Part shown: positions 1-11,511 of the stretch, piece after piece
Position numbering within the stretch: the first letter of the stretch is position 1
How the letters are laid out: each line of letters starts with the position of its first letter
From: Rhizopus sp. PT2906
Lineage: Eukaryota; Mucoromycota; Mucoromycetes; Mucorales; Rhizopodaceae
Assembly (NCBI GenBank): GCA_025529335.1
Contig: JAMYHX010000020.1
Coordinates: 124,001 to 188,000, forward strand
Length of the DNA: 64,000 nt
Direction: 5' to 3'
The notes under the pieces: generated by a model
The model's database searches: none
What the model saw: only the letters and a program-made list of their open reading frames with translations
What the model was told of the DNA's origin: nothing
Made by a program: the position numbers and the translations under genes

Positions 1-744
1 ATGGGCACTCATCAATCCAAGGGTGCAACATCAAAAAAGGAAACTCAGTTTTTAAAGATATCTACAGCCAACAGTAAGAAGCTACTTAGGAAAATATTCA
101 AAAATAGCGCATCCATAGATATGTCGATCAATACATCGATCGAGGCCAACAGTGAGAGAAGCACTTTAACAAATACAAGAACCCAATCCTCCTCTAGAAC
201 ACAGACTCAGTATATGAGCGGGAAAAGTTATTATGATGAAAAAGTAAACTATGTATTACCAAACAATGATGATGGTAAAATAGATTTTTTGGTAAAATCA
301 ACTCTTGATTTTGACATTATCTGCTTTTCTTAGAGGTAGATCGACTTCATCAACAGCATTGGATATTAAAGTACATTTTTGGTTGGTAAGTACCTAGGAT
401 ATCCATTTCTTTGACTGCTCATTCACCTTTATCGTGTAGCAACTATCATGCCCCAATTCATAACCTGTTGGAAAAAGGAATTAAAGTACTCGATTCTGGC
501 TGTGGCCCTGCAACCTGGTGCTTTGACATGGCAGAGGCTTATCCTAATTCCAAGTTTCAAGGCATTGATATCTCCCGCGTCTTTCCGGAAAGCATAAAGC
601 CAATCAATGTCGAATTCGTGAATGGGAATATTGCACAACTTCTTCCATTTGACGATAACACGTTTGATTATATTCATCAGCGATTACTTGTAGGTGGACT
701 GACGCATACAGATTGGGAAAACGTAAGTGATCTTGACTTTCTTT

Positions 745-782
<38 letters not shown>

Positions 783-1407
783 TTTATGAACCAAGCATAC
801 TTTAGAATCTCAAAGAAATTTATCGCGTGCTTAAACCTGGAGGATACGTCGAGTTTGCAGAGGTATGCTCGTTTCTACACAAAGATACAAGTTTTTAAAT
901 ATTGATACGTAGCCTGATATTAAAGACCAAATTAATCCTGGACCATTGATACAAAAGACACAGAGTACAAGTATGTAATTCGATTTTTTTTAAAACAACA
1001 TGCATTTGCCTAACCTACTTTTTATTGAATAGTGACAAACATGTTACTTTCACGCAATATGTGTCCTAAAATTGCAGTTGAGCTTAATGAAAAACTAGCT
1101 GCTGCAGGATTCGAGGATATTACAGTGATCGAAAAAGAATTGCCCATGGGCCACAATGAAAAAAAAGGCGAACTTTGGTGGTAAGTTATAAAAGATGATT
1201 AAATGATTTTTTATAAAAAAAAAAATATCCAGGCAAGACTATAAGCACACTACCCAAAATTTAAGGCCGGCTATGTTTATGGTCAACCCTGAACTAGAAG
1301 ATCCTGAAAAATTTGCATCATTCCTGGATGAATGTAGGCAAGAGTGTGTTGCGAATAAGACATCCTTTAGGTGGGTGGTCACATATGCTCAAAAATACAA
1401 GATTTAA
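1..1407 (+). CDS. SAM-dependent methyltransferase with N-myristoylation motif
   Basis: Class I (Rossmann) methyltransferase, 348 aa. Seven exons join in frame: 1-274, 334-385, 440-722, 806-862, 913-970, 1033-1180, 1233-1407. The SAM-binding motif VLDSGCGPATW is followed by an acidic GIDIS strand, then FDYIHQR and LKPGGYVEFAE, the usual motif I, II, post-II and III order. The N-terminus MGTHQSK fits an N-myristoylation site (Gly2, Ser6, Lys7), which supports base 1 as the true start although it coincides with the window edge. A Ser/Thr-rich linker precedes the catalytic domain, as in many fungal relatives, so membrane attachment is inferred. The substrate cannot be told from sequence. Intron 3 contains a run of 30 A. 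The next gene is more than 6 kb downstream. Confidence 0.85.
750..779 (+). repeat. A30 homopolymer inside intron 3 of the methyltransferase gene
   Basis: Thirty consecutive A within the intron at 723-805; the acceptor (tttag) follows at 803-805. Likely a slippage-prone microsatellite. Confidence 0.9.
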
Positions 1408-4400
1408 GTTATAAATTACTGGAAAGCGAAGCATGTTTCCATTATAGCATATTTCTTTTTCTTTATTACCCTTACATTCCTTTAATGAATAAAATATGTA
1501 TTATACTATCTTACGCACAAGAATACATTTATGATATGCTGTAAGCATATATGTGTACTGTATTTTTGCTATTATACACTTAGAATCAAGTAGTGTATTA
1601 AACAAGCCGGTCAAGGAAGGGAAGAAAGAGTTGAATAAAATTGATATATTGATGATGAACAAGAACTTAAGGAGGCCTTATGGTTTTTTCTGTAATACAT
1701 AACCTTAACTTTTTCTATGCATTACTGCCAGTTTTATCCTATCTTTTTTGTGGGCGTGAACGGTATAAAGTATATAAACCGGTTTGTCTTTTTTTTTGAA
1801 AAAACAATGCATATATCAGCTTATAAAATCATGAATATAATTTATTAAAACGTACAATACTTATAATGTTCTTGGGCATCATAATGGTTCATATACTAGT
1901 GGCTTTTGTTTGGTGACTATGTCGCTTGATGTAGTTGTATGTCTTTAGGAAGAGACAGTCAATAAGTTAGTAACTTCAAATAGAGATTTCTACTTATAGT
2001 TACCACTAATTCTTGATAAGAGATCAACTATGAGTAATATAAAAGTAGTATATAAGAAAGAAATAAAGAGGTTACTAAGCAATAACTATTCAAATACAAA
2101 AAAAAGGCAAATTTTTTATCAAAATGTTGCTTGTCTGCTTCATTTTAAATGAAAGAGCAATAAATTGATTTTGCTATAACGCCAATCAGAAAGTTTTCAG
2201 TAAACATCAAGATAAAAAAAAATGAAAAGATGCGATCAAGGACCATCATGATAAATTTGAAGCTTGTTTGTTAAATGAACTTTAAATATAAAAAGTGTAA
2301 ATAATGATTGAATTTGATAGTCAAACAAGGAGTAACAAGAAAGAAAAGCATTTATACCTTATGATTCCTTTTTATTTTATGGCTACTTTTTCATAAGCTC
2401 AAAGTTTTTTCGTTTTAATATTGTATAGTATTATTATCGAATCCTTTGTAGAATTAGTAAAACTGTGTGGGTTGAAAGAGTTAAGTTTTAATTCGTAGGA
2501 TCGAATTAAGTAGTAACTACCAGAACTTGATAAATCAAAAAGGTAATCGAGTCGTACAAGTAGAAGGTAAAAAAGATAAATAATTGAGAATGATTACAAA
2601 AGGTTCCATAGTCTACAAAGTACAATTTGTGCAAGGTCAGAATAATTTTAATGGATTTTAATATAAAATAACAAGAAAGAAAAAATATTTCTTTATAAAA
2701 ACGTTTTATTAATAGAATCAACGAGTGTATGCTACATAATTACTAATTTATGTATCATTGTTTAATATATAAGATAAGTCACAAGATTATCTGAAAAATA
2801 AGAAAAGTTTAAAGTGAAATTGATACCTGTATTCTTAACGTAGTTCATTTTTCAATGAATATCCTGACTATTATTAAAAAATAGATCAAAGCGTATGATT
2901 GCATTTTTCTATCCACACTTTAAGGGAATAACTTAGTTGGTAATGCTTAATGAAAGAAATGCCGCCATGTCGCATGAAATAATCAAACTTGGTACATTAC
3001 TGTAATTATTTGCTTTAGTTTATATCTTGGCAAATTCAGGATTTCCATGATTGGGTTTTTAAGTAAAACGAATAAAGTAGCAATTTGATTATAATCACGA
3101 TAGAGTAATCATCGAATATGATTGTAAGCAATTAATATTAGTAAACGCGATTGGAAAAGTAAAAAAGAAAAGAAAGATTATAAAAACCTTTATAAGAAAA
3201 GAATAACATTTTGTTTTTATTTCAAAACACGTTGAATTATTTGTATAAAAAGGCTATGTAAGAGAATTAATACATTGTGTTGTTTACCGACGTTGATTTT
3301 CATAGTACTGGCTCGTTATGCTGTTATTTTTCTTGAGTAATAGAAATTGGTTTGTTACGGAGCAGAGAATTGAAAAGTTTGTCGCAATTACACAAGTATT
3401 TGAGAGTAAACATGATGATAGCTTGTGTTGCAATTGACCACAGGAACTTTTTACAAGAGCAACCGAGATAAAACTTGTGTACATTAAAATAAAGATGTTT
3501 TTATTACAAAAGCTAGAAATTGTTCATTGTGAAAGATACAAAATATAAAAAAGGGTAATTAGTTCAATGAACGATTGAAAAAAATAAATATAAAAATGAT
3601 AAAATATTGGAAACTTATATTATGCGAGCAACAATATTAGATATAAAAAAAATGATTAGAATTGATATAGCTTCGATTAAAATTTTAAGTATGAGTTTCT
3701 ATTCGAAAAGTCATTTTTGATAACGACCACCAGATCTTTATAATTCAACTACTTTTTATCTGTTAGTATAAAAACAAAATAATTGGGTTAAAACTAAAAT
3801 ATGTAAAGATCAATCCGATCAGTAATATGAAGTTGATGTCAGAAGCATTTAAAAAGTAAATGAAGAAGAGAAATAAAAAGAGATTATGAATTTTTCCAAG
3901 AAAGGATATATAATGTTAATGAAGGAATTTACTTTAAAAAAAAGTTATTGTGAGTGGGTTTTTAATAAGAAAAAAATGTTATTGTAAATGATTAAGAGTA
4001 AATTTTTGTATAGAATTTGGTATTAGAGTGATTAGCAGATCATAGTATAAGGTAAATATTAAGCAATATAGCGCTAAGTTTTACGAGATAAAATAAAATA
4101 AAGAAACTGATATGTAGTGAATGCTATAGATATAAAATAAAAGTTTTTCATGATCTGAAGATTATATTTGTTGCGTTTATATAGATCACGCATCTCTTAA
4201 TTCTCTATTTATTCATTCTCTGCTAATAGACGACGTCAGATATTTGTAACCGTCGCCCCTCGTATATATAGTCAGGCCGTACCCTCATTTATTAGTTCTT
4301 CTTTCTATTTAAAAGTAAATGTAGCCAATTAGCTCTTCACTGTTTTACAACTACATAAGAACAAATATCACAATATTTCCTTTATACAAAGCATTCTGGG

Positions 4401-5206
4401 ATATTCATACCATTTAAAATCTGCATTAAGGGCCAACCGATCCTGACTGATTGGTGTAATTGCTTGTTTTAGCTTAATGTCCTTGGTGCATTTAAAGTTT
4501 TAAGATAGGTTTAAGATAAAAAGAATAAATCAAAGCAATAAATGAGTAAATATGTGGCGCTAATGACCATCAAATCCTGATTATACAAGAGCAAAGATAA
4601 TAAGTTTGAATTGAAAGTAAAAATAAAACAAAAAGATGAAAAAGGTGTCTTTGTAAGATAATTGGAGTGAGAATAATACTGTAGATTGACTAATCTAATT
4701 AAACTGATAATTCTTTATTCAAAATTATAAGGATATTTATATTGTTAAAAAGTAATAAAGAGAGTGTCCTTGACACTATAGCTGGCATAGTGCGGGCACA
4801 CTATATCATATCACTGTGTGGGTTGACAGTGTTAATCCTCATGACGAGGGTTGATGGTGCTATCAGGGAAAACTCCTGAATCTTAGTTACAGTAGTTACA
4901 GTAGTTGTGATAATATAAAAATAGTAGGAGACAATAAGATACAGTAAGACTGAATCAATTCTTTTATTGATAAAGAGTGGTTCTTATTTATACTTTAAGT
5001 TTACTGTGGGTCTAATCGTTGTTCTGGGGTAGAGTAATTTAATTAAGGGTTTAGCTAGCTTTACTACTGTGACATCTGAATCAAGAAATGATGTTATGTA
5101 CTAGTAAGTGTTATTGTAAGGGTAATTTCCTTAGTTTCAATAACCGTGAATTATGTTCGGATACGATAGTAGTTACAATACTAAAAATACTTGAGGTTGG
5201 CTTGTT

Positions 5207-5278
5207 TGAACTTCGTACAGATCGTGAAGTTCGTCTGCCTCATGAATTTTGTGAGGGGTCATGTAGCTCGACGGTTTT
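5207..5278 (+). repeat. 18-bp tandem repeat, copy A (about 4 degenerate units)
   Basis: Units begin at 5207, 5225, 5243 and 5262 and resemble TGAAGTTCGTCTGCCTCA; the third is 19 bp. The flank downstream (caactccgct, then cgtta) matches the flank of the copy at 6891, so the two are homologous dispersed copies rather than independent microsatellites. This copy is the more eroded. Confidence 0.7.
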
Positions 5279-6890
5279 CAACTCCGCTCTCGTTATAGTA
5301 GTGCTGTTAGAGACGTCCTCCTAACCTTCGTCATTACAATGCTATTGTTATTTTTCTGTTGTAGTGTGAGATAAAGTTGTTAAGTAAGAAAGTTTTTCTT
5401 GAGTTATATGATAAAGGTGCTTGAAGTGACCACCAGATCTTGTAAAGTTGATCAGACTTTATTAAAAAGTAAAGTAAAAGAAAAAGGTAAAGATAAGCAA
5501 AGAAAAGAAAAGAGATTAGGAACTTTTATAACCAAAAGGTTGCCCGTTTATTGTAAAAAGCAAAATAAAAGTTGAATTACTTGAATTGTATGAATTGAAT
5601 TTTTTTTTTTGAGAGAGAGGGAGTCTTGAGCTTTTATACTTTTTTGTTTTGTTGGCTTTCCAATTTTTGTTTTCAACGGCTGTTGGTAAATTAACTAAAG
5701 CTAATTTATCAACTAAGGTTATTAGGGTTGGGTGGTACAATGTTACTGGCTGTTAGTAAGGGGAAAATGTGTTAGTAATAAGGTGAAATATGAGTTTTAT
5801 AAGTAAAGTTTGGTATTATAGTGACCACCAGATCTTAGTATAAGATCGATATTGAGCAATATAATGCTAAGTCTTAATAAGGTAATAAGATAAAATAAGG
5901 AAGTTATTTAAGCAAATGTTGCTTAAGATGTAAGTTAATATAAGAGAAGTTATTGTGGCCTGAATTGATAATTCTTCTATGTTTTTTATTTCAAGAATAA
6001 TTCTGGGGATATTTATGTTTATATTATCAAAAAGACAGATCAATACTTTTAGGACTCTTTTATTCGATAATATAAAGCTCTCGTTCAAAGGGTATTTAGA
6101 ATAAGGGTGTTTATAGTCAATGGTTTGAAAGTCTACTACATAACTTGTATCTACATGCTTGATGAATTTACTTGTGGTTGATTATGATTCTAACTACCCT
6201 GTTCTCTACACTCTTAACAACATCATGTTGTCTAAGGGGCTATCGTCGGGGATCTAGCTAGTGGATTTATTCTTTGATGTGTTAATTCTATTGTTGATTA
6301 CAACAATTTATACTATTTGATTAACTAAATATGCGATATAGAATATGATAAATGATATTGTAAATTAAAGTCTGTTATGACTTAGGCTTGTGTTGTTTAA
6401 TAAGTTTATTCTTGATAACTGTAGGTTCTTGAGTATAAAGTAGCCTTGTAATAATGTACTTAGTGATAGTTGGTTCGATAAGTGACCACCAGGTCTTGTA
6501 TAGTGTAAAAAGGGGTTTGTTCCGGTATTGGCTTGAGTGTATTTTGAGTTATATAAGAGTTTCTGTCGCGTGACCACCAGATCTTAATAGATCAAAAGAA
6601 ATAACTAGTGTTATATAAGAGTAAAAGTAAAAATAAAAGCAAATCCTACTGATACAGGGCTTCAAGGTAAGCGTATCGGTAGATAAAGGTGATGAAAGAA
6701 AAATAAAAGTATAAAAGAATAATAAAAGTACTTTAGAATACCAAATGTATTAGAAAGTAAAGAGTTTAAATAAAAGAATATAAGGTTGAGTGAGTTATAC
6801 TGAGAATTGAACTAACTGATAACTGAACTGATTGATTTATTTAAGAAATATTAAACATATTTATACTAAAAATATTAAGTTTAGTTTGAT

Positions 6891-6978
6891 TGAACTTCAT
6901 GTGGGGCATGAACTTCGTACGGGTCATGAAGTTCGTCTGCCTCATGAAGTTCGTGAGGGTCACGAAATTCATCAGTTT
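6891..6978 (+). repeat. 18-bp tandem repeat, copy B (about 5 units)
   Basis: Five units start at 6891, 6909, 6927, 6945 and 6963, each a variant of TGAAGTTCGTgagggtCA. The 18-bp period keeps an open frame (69 aa, with repeated GHE-V/L-R-blocks). I see no start context, domain or codon signature to call it a protein. It lies inside the LTR-like repeat that starts near 6571 and is followed by the shared tail caactccgctttcgttaca. Confidence 0.75.
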
Positions 6979-7273
6979 CAACTCCGCTTTCGTTACAATA
7001 GATCAAATAAAGATTGCAATAAGGTTTGCTTTATAAAATAAAGTTACAATGAAGTATAATGTGACTTCAAGGGACTTTTAGGGATCAATAAAGAATTATA
7101 TAAGAGGTACAATAAGTATTTATTGTAAGAATAGGGTAAAATAATAAAAGTAACGTTAAAGGTGATAGTAAAAGTGGTAGTAAAAGTGTAGGTTTGCTGC
7201 TGTAGAGGTTAATGTTATTTATACTGATTTTCTTTTTTTGTTAGTTTCCTTTTTGGGATTACTAAATCCTTTG

Positions 7274-7315
7274 ACGACATCGTTCTTTGACAACTTGGCC
7301 CTTCAACGATGTCGT
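7274..7315. repeat. Perfect 11-bp inverted repeat (hairpin)
   Basis: ACGACATCGTT at 7274-7284 pairs exactly with AACGATGTCGT at 7305-7315, leaving a 20-nt loop. It sits near the end of the repeat block, about 165 bp from the tRNA gene. It may be part of a repeat element; no function is assigned. Confidence 0.7.
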
Positions 7316-7480
7316 TTTCTGAGACAAATTTCTAAAAATAGTAGTTACAATATGATAAATTATAAAAACTTGCACAAGGCATACAGAATCAGAAAAGACA
7401 TGAAATGGTCAACTTCGTCACAACAGATAAGAAAAAAAAATATTTAAACTCCGATGAACGCGGAATTAAAATGAAGAAGC

Positions 7481-7552
7481 TAGCATCTGGTTGTTTCGAT
7501 CAACCGACCTCCGGGTTATGAGCCCGGCGCGCTGCCACTGCGCTAAGATGCT
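7481..7552 (-). tRNA. tRNA-Met (CAU), elongator type
   Basis: On the minus strand the 72-nt sequence folds into a full cloverleaf. The 7-bp acceptor stem is AGCATCT/AGATGCT and the D-arm carries TAGCGCAGTGG. The anticodon stem CCGGG/CCCGG encloses CTCATAA (anticodon CAT), and the T-arm is GGTTG-ATCGAAA-CAACC. The discriminator base is A. The AGCGCAGT D-arm is typical of eukaryotic elongator tRNA-Met. No intron is present, and A-box and B-box promoter elements lie inside the gene. Confidence 0.95.
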
Positions 7553-8515
7553 ACTTGTTGGAAGTATAAACGTAATTTATAACATGTTAAAATATTTACA
7601 CGTGATCTTCACGTGACTACTGCACGTAATTTTCTAGCTCATTTATCCCATATCCCAATTTTAGCCTTTTCTTCCCTGTTTCTTTATTTTTCTTTTGCTT
7701 ATATTGTTGTCAATTGAACGCTATTAGCTATGTTAGTGTAGCTGACTCCAACAATAATAGTCATTTATTTCTATTCGTAATTTTTAAAGTATAAAACACC
7801 TTGTTAATTTCGCAAGTGAAGCATGGCATGATTCTATGCACTGTAATGTTCCCGAGTTGTTGACCAGCCCATGCCTAGCTCTCAGAACAAAAGGTTTGCA
7901 ATACATCGCATCATATGCATACAATATCAGTTTTTTTATTACAAGAAGAAAAGAAGATGTTCTTATGTATTAGCTATAACCGAATGTCAAAGTAGGTAAA
8001 AGGAATAAAAGAGTGTGTACATTTTCTTAATTGAAAAAGTAAAGTAAATTCTTATCTCTCTTTTGATTAAAAAGTATTTTATTGTAATATAGATGCTTAA
8101 TCAAGCTGAATGTTCTGTGCATTTGCTATTAACATGTCATTATACAGTCAAAACGTTTAAGAATAAAGATGGATTTATATGAGTTTGCAATGCCTGAGTG
8201 GCATAAGGCTTTCTTGAAGACATTAAGCGCATTTTGCAAACTCTTCTTATTAAGAAAAATAGGGCATTTGTTATGGATGAAGGCAGAGTAGATAAAAAGG
8301 ATGTAGTCTATTATTCAGTTGAGGATTATATTTCGTAAAAGCTCAACACATTTTATTCAACGTGTTGTTTATGAATAAGGCTACTTCTTCCAAATAAAGT
8401 GTAAATAATATACATATGCTATTCATGTTTTTATTTATTTCATGTGTTTACAGATAACTCGAGCAAAGATCCTGAAAGTCACTCTGCCAGAAATGAGTAT
8501 TATTGTAATGATCGC
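7553..8515. other. Intergenic between tRNA-Met and PFK 3' end
   Basis: No coding sequence found. It holds two CACGTG boxes at 7599-7604 and 7610-7615 and a tRNA-like inverted repeat at 8181-8243. The rest is AT-rich and presumably includes the PFK 3' UTR. Confidence 0.6.
7599..7616. promoter_or_regulatory. Pair of CACGTGA E-boxes
   Basis: CACGTGA occurs at 7599-7605 and again at 7610-7616 in the same orientation, 11 bp apart (one helical turn). The palindromic core CACGTG is the classical site of bHLH factors of the Cbf1/Pho4/USF type. It is about 50 bp upstream of the tRNA 5' end and also faces the gene-free block, so the target, if any, is unclear. Confidence 0.3.
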
Positions 8516-11511
8516 CTACTTGCTATGGTTCAAAGTTGCTTGAGCCTGTGGTGTAAATAAACCACGACCTGACAAAAGATCAACAAGAGGACGGTGAGGC
8601 AGCCACCAAGATTCCAAAGGTTTACGGTTCTTCATATCAGTCAAAGGAACAAGTTCTTTAACGCATCTATAAGTCACTTTAGAACCAGAGAGACCAATGA
8701 TAGCAGCAGAGTGTTCAACTCTACAAAGATCAATAGGAGCAGGACCATTCAGACTATGTGCTCTATCAAGAGCAGCGGCTGTGTGTTTTTCAAAGAAATC
8801 AAGCGAACATTTTGCAAGTCGAGTTGCTCTAATACGATCTAATGGGCTTGGGTTAACACCTTGCTGAATGTGGCCTAGGACAGCGGTTCTAGAGTCAAAT
8901 AGGGCATGTCCTTCTTCCTTAAGAATATCGGATATGACTTGGGTTGTGTAAGTCTTGCTAACACTTTCATTACGAAGAATAATTCTGCCTTCAGATTTAT
9001 CTGCAGCATCATCCATGTACATTGCCATCAAGTGTCGAACATCTGACTGGAGACGAGAGAGGTTAACCCCTTCTTCAGGAATATAGATTGTGCTAGCACC
9101 GCTAGCCAAGCCTGCCTCCACAGCCAAGTAGCCAGATTTACCACCTTGTACTTCCACTACAAACACACGACGACGTGAAGAACGTGCAGACTGAATGATG
9201 GCATCACAAGAGTCAACAATAGCGTTCAAAGCTGTATCAGAACCAAGAGAGAAATCTGTACCAGGGACATTGTTTGAAACCGTAGCTGGGATACATGCGA
9301 TAGGGATACATAAAGAAGGATACTGGTGACGAGCTTGTTCAAGCTTGATAACTGAAGAAAATGCTTCAAAGCCACCAATGATTAAAAGTGATTGAATGTT
9401 GTATTTTTGAAGCTGATAGGCAATCATGCCTATGTCAACAGCTTCACCAGGAACGGCACGGTTAGTGCCCAGCTCGGAACCACCGCGTGATGTCCAACCG
9501 TCAACGGCTATCCAGGTCAGCTCCTCGACAGATCCACGGGCTAATCCAGGGAAACCATTGTTGATACCGAAAGCTTTATGGCCACGGTTAATTGCATAGC
9601 GTACTGCTGTTCTTGTAGCGGCGTTCATACCACCAGCAGGAGCACCCACATGAATGATACCAATGCGAAGACGACGGTGTGGAGGAAGCAACATACTGTC
9701 ATCATCTAAAATGGTCGTAGCAGTATAGGCTTCAAGCTCTTCAATGAATTGAGGATCACGAAGTTCCATAGCACGAGCAAAATTCTTTTCTCCTATAGCT
9801 TGTGCCACTTCGTGGGTCAGCTCCACAGCTTTCATAAGATCACCAGTCGTCACTTCATTGTTGCTCATGCCGATTATAGGAGAAGGTGTCTCTGGGGTAG
9901 CGCTTAAAACAGCATCAACTGCAGCAACACTCTGAATAGTAGCAAGGATACGGTCGAATGCAGCAGGAGAACCGCCTCGTTGGGTGTGTCCAAGTGTAGT
10001 AACGCGTGTGTCTAGACCAAGACGGTCACTGAGAATATCCTTGATATGATCGGCCTTAATTGGGTTCAAATGCTTGTCAAGAGCACCTTCAGCAACAATA
10101 ACCACGGTCTTTCTTTTACCAAGTTTACGATGACGATGGGCAACTGCACATAAAGTCTCTTCCCAGTTGTCTTCTGGTGGTGGTCTTTCGGGAATGAACA
10201 CAAAGTCAGCGCCTGTGGCAATACCAGCCGCGAGTGCGAGCCAGCCACAGTGACGGCCCATCACTTCAATAACAAATGCACGGGAATGGGATAAGGCAGT
10301 GGTGCCAATTGAATCAACAGATTCACAAATACGATGAAGAGATGTAACAGCACCGATAGTAATGTCTGTTGACGACATGTCATTGTCAATCGAGCCCACC
10401 AAACCAACAATGGTCAAATATTTGAAAGTTTCTGCTTCTTCTTCCGAAATTCTGCCGGCTTCCAAAAGCTCTTGGTTAAGTCCACTCCATTCAGAACGGA
10501 ATACATCAGCGCCAGTGAGTGAACCGTCGCCACCACAGACAATAAGTGCATCAATACCGTTCTTGATCAAGTTTTCTGCAGCCTGAAGACGACCCTCACG
10601 CGTCTTGAATGTCATGCATCTAGCTGTACCAATAGATGTACCACCCTTTCATGTGAAAACATCAGTATATAGCGTCTTTACTTTTTTTTATACGCGTTTT
10701 CTAGCATTTTACCACTGATAGATAGCCACGGACGCTTTTCCAGTCCATCTTTTTGATCCCTCCATCAACAAGGCCTACAAGAGTAGTTGGATTTTATGCT
10801 AAACTAACACGCGTATTGATTCTTTACCTTGGTAACCTTCATAAACCGCAAACACTTCACAACCCTTGGAGATACCGTAACGGACAACGGCACGAACGCA
10901 AGCATTCATGCCTGGCGCATCACCACCTGAAGTCAATACACCAATCTTTTTGATCTTGTCCATTTTTTCATTAATGTCGTCGATTAAGCCAGCAGGAGCG
11001 CTTTCTAATAAACTTGGGAAGGATGGCTTATTGGAAAAGATGACTGTGTTGTTCAAGGGATCCAGACAGTAAACTTCAATTAGTTGAAAGGTTCCGCTAA
11101 ATGACTTGATAGACCTATCTTGATATTCGCATCCTAACGAGTCCAGCTGTGACTTGACGGCCTATACGCACAGTAGGTTCTGTCAAGCTCATTTCCTTTC
11201 CTCTAATTCTTTTATAAACTTACGCTAACATCCATAACGGATAATGCAATAGCAGAGGAGTTGAGCGACCAGTCGGACTCATTATCTGGTCTGGGTCGAG
11301 GTACCGAGCCCACACTTAAGATGAGCTTGATAACAATATCAGAGGTCATAGCATGTTCATTTGAGTCAAGTTTTAGCCATATCTCGTTTTGTTTTTCACC
11401 ATTTGAGACACTAATAACCTTGAAGCCGAATGCCTTGTAAAAGTCGATTGTGTGGTGATAGGATTCTTCGGTACTTGCGATAAAAACGAGGTGTGAAAGA
11501 CCTTTTGCCAT
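8516..11511 (-). CDS. 6-phosphofructokinase (ATP-dependent, fungal two-domain type)
   Basis: Phosphorylates fructose 6-phosphate to the 1,6-bisphosphate in cytosolic glycolysis. Four exons (minus strand): 11511-11224, 11161-10828, 10774-10713, 10645-8516; 937 aa. The first 100 or so residues (from MAKGLSHLVF) are the glyoxalase-like extension typical of fungal PFK. The N-terminal PFK half follows with GVLTSGGDAPGMNA, CGGDGSLTGAD and GSIDND, so the catalytic Asp is present. The C-terminal half keeps GMNAATRTAVRYA but has TVSNNVPGTD in place of the catalytic TIDND motif, as expected for the allosteric half. Fungal enzymes form hetero-octamers of related alpha and beta subunits; the intact N-half suggests a catalytic chain, but subunit type cannot be settled here. 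Confidence 0.95.

Larger units (their letters stand above)
1408..7480. repeat. Gene-free AT-rich block of decayed dispersed repeats (LTR-like)
   Basis: About 6 kb with no convincing coding sequence; all open frames are short and low-complexity. A degenerate motif, TGACCACCAGATCTT, recurs at about 2000, 2514, 3725, 4029, 4564, 5427, 5822, 6483 and 6571. Similarity extends downstream in some copies: the 4029 and 5822 copies share about 60 bp. Tracts near 4990, 6860 and 7215 share tatttatact, and several blocks end in GTTACA. A motif starting TG and a tail ending CA are what nested solo LTRs would show, but I found no clear target-site duplication, reverse transcriptase or primer-binding site. 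A pair at 2462-2484 and 4812-4834 matches at about 21 of 23 positions. Alternatives are non-autonomous elements or a satellite-like pericentromeric block. Confidence 0.55.

Noticed and set aside
429..677. 82-codon minus-strand ORF over the methyltransferase
   Set aside because: Antisense shadow of exon 3; no domain and the plus strand has a clear methyltransferase motif.
4190..4300. Possible structured element around gacgacgtc
   Set aside because: Only an 8-bp palindrome; expected by chance in a 6-kb region.
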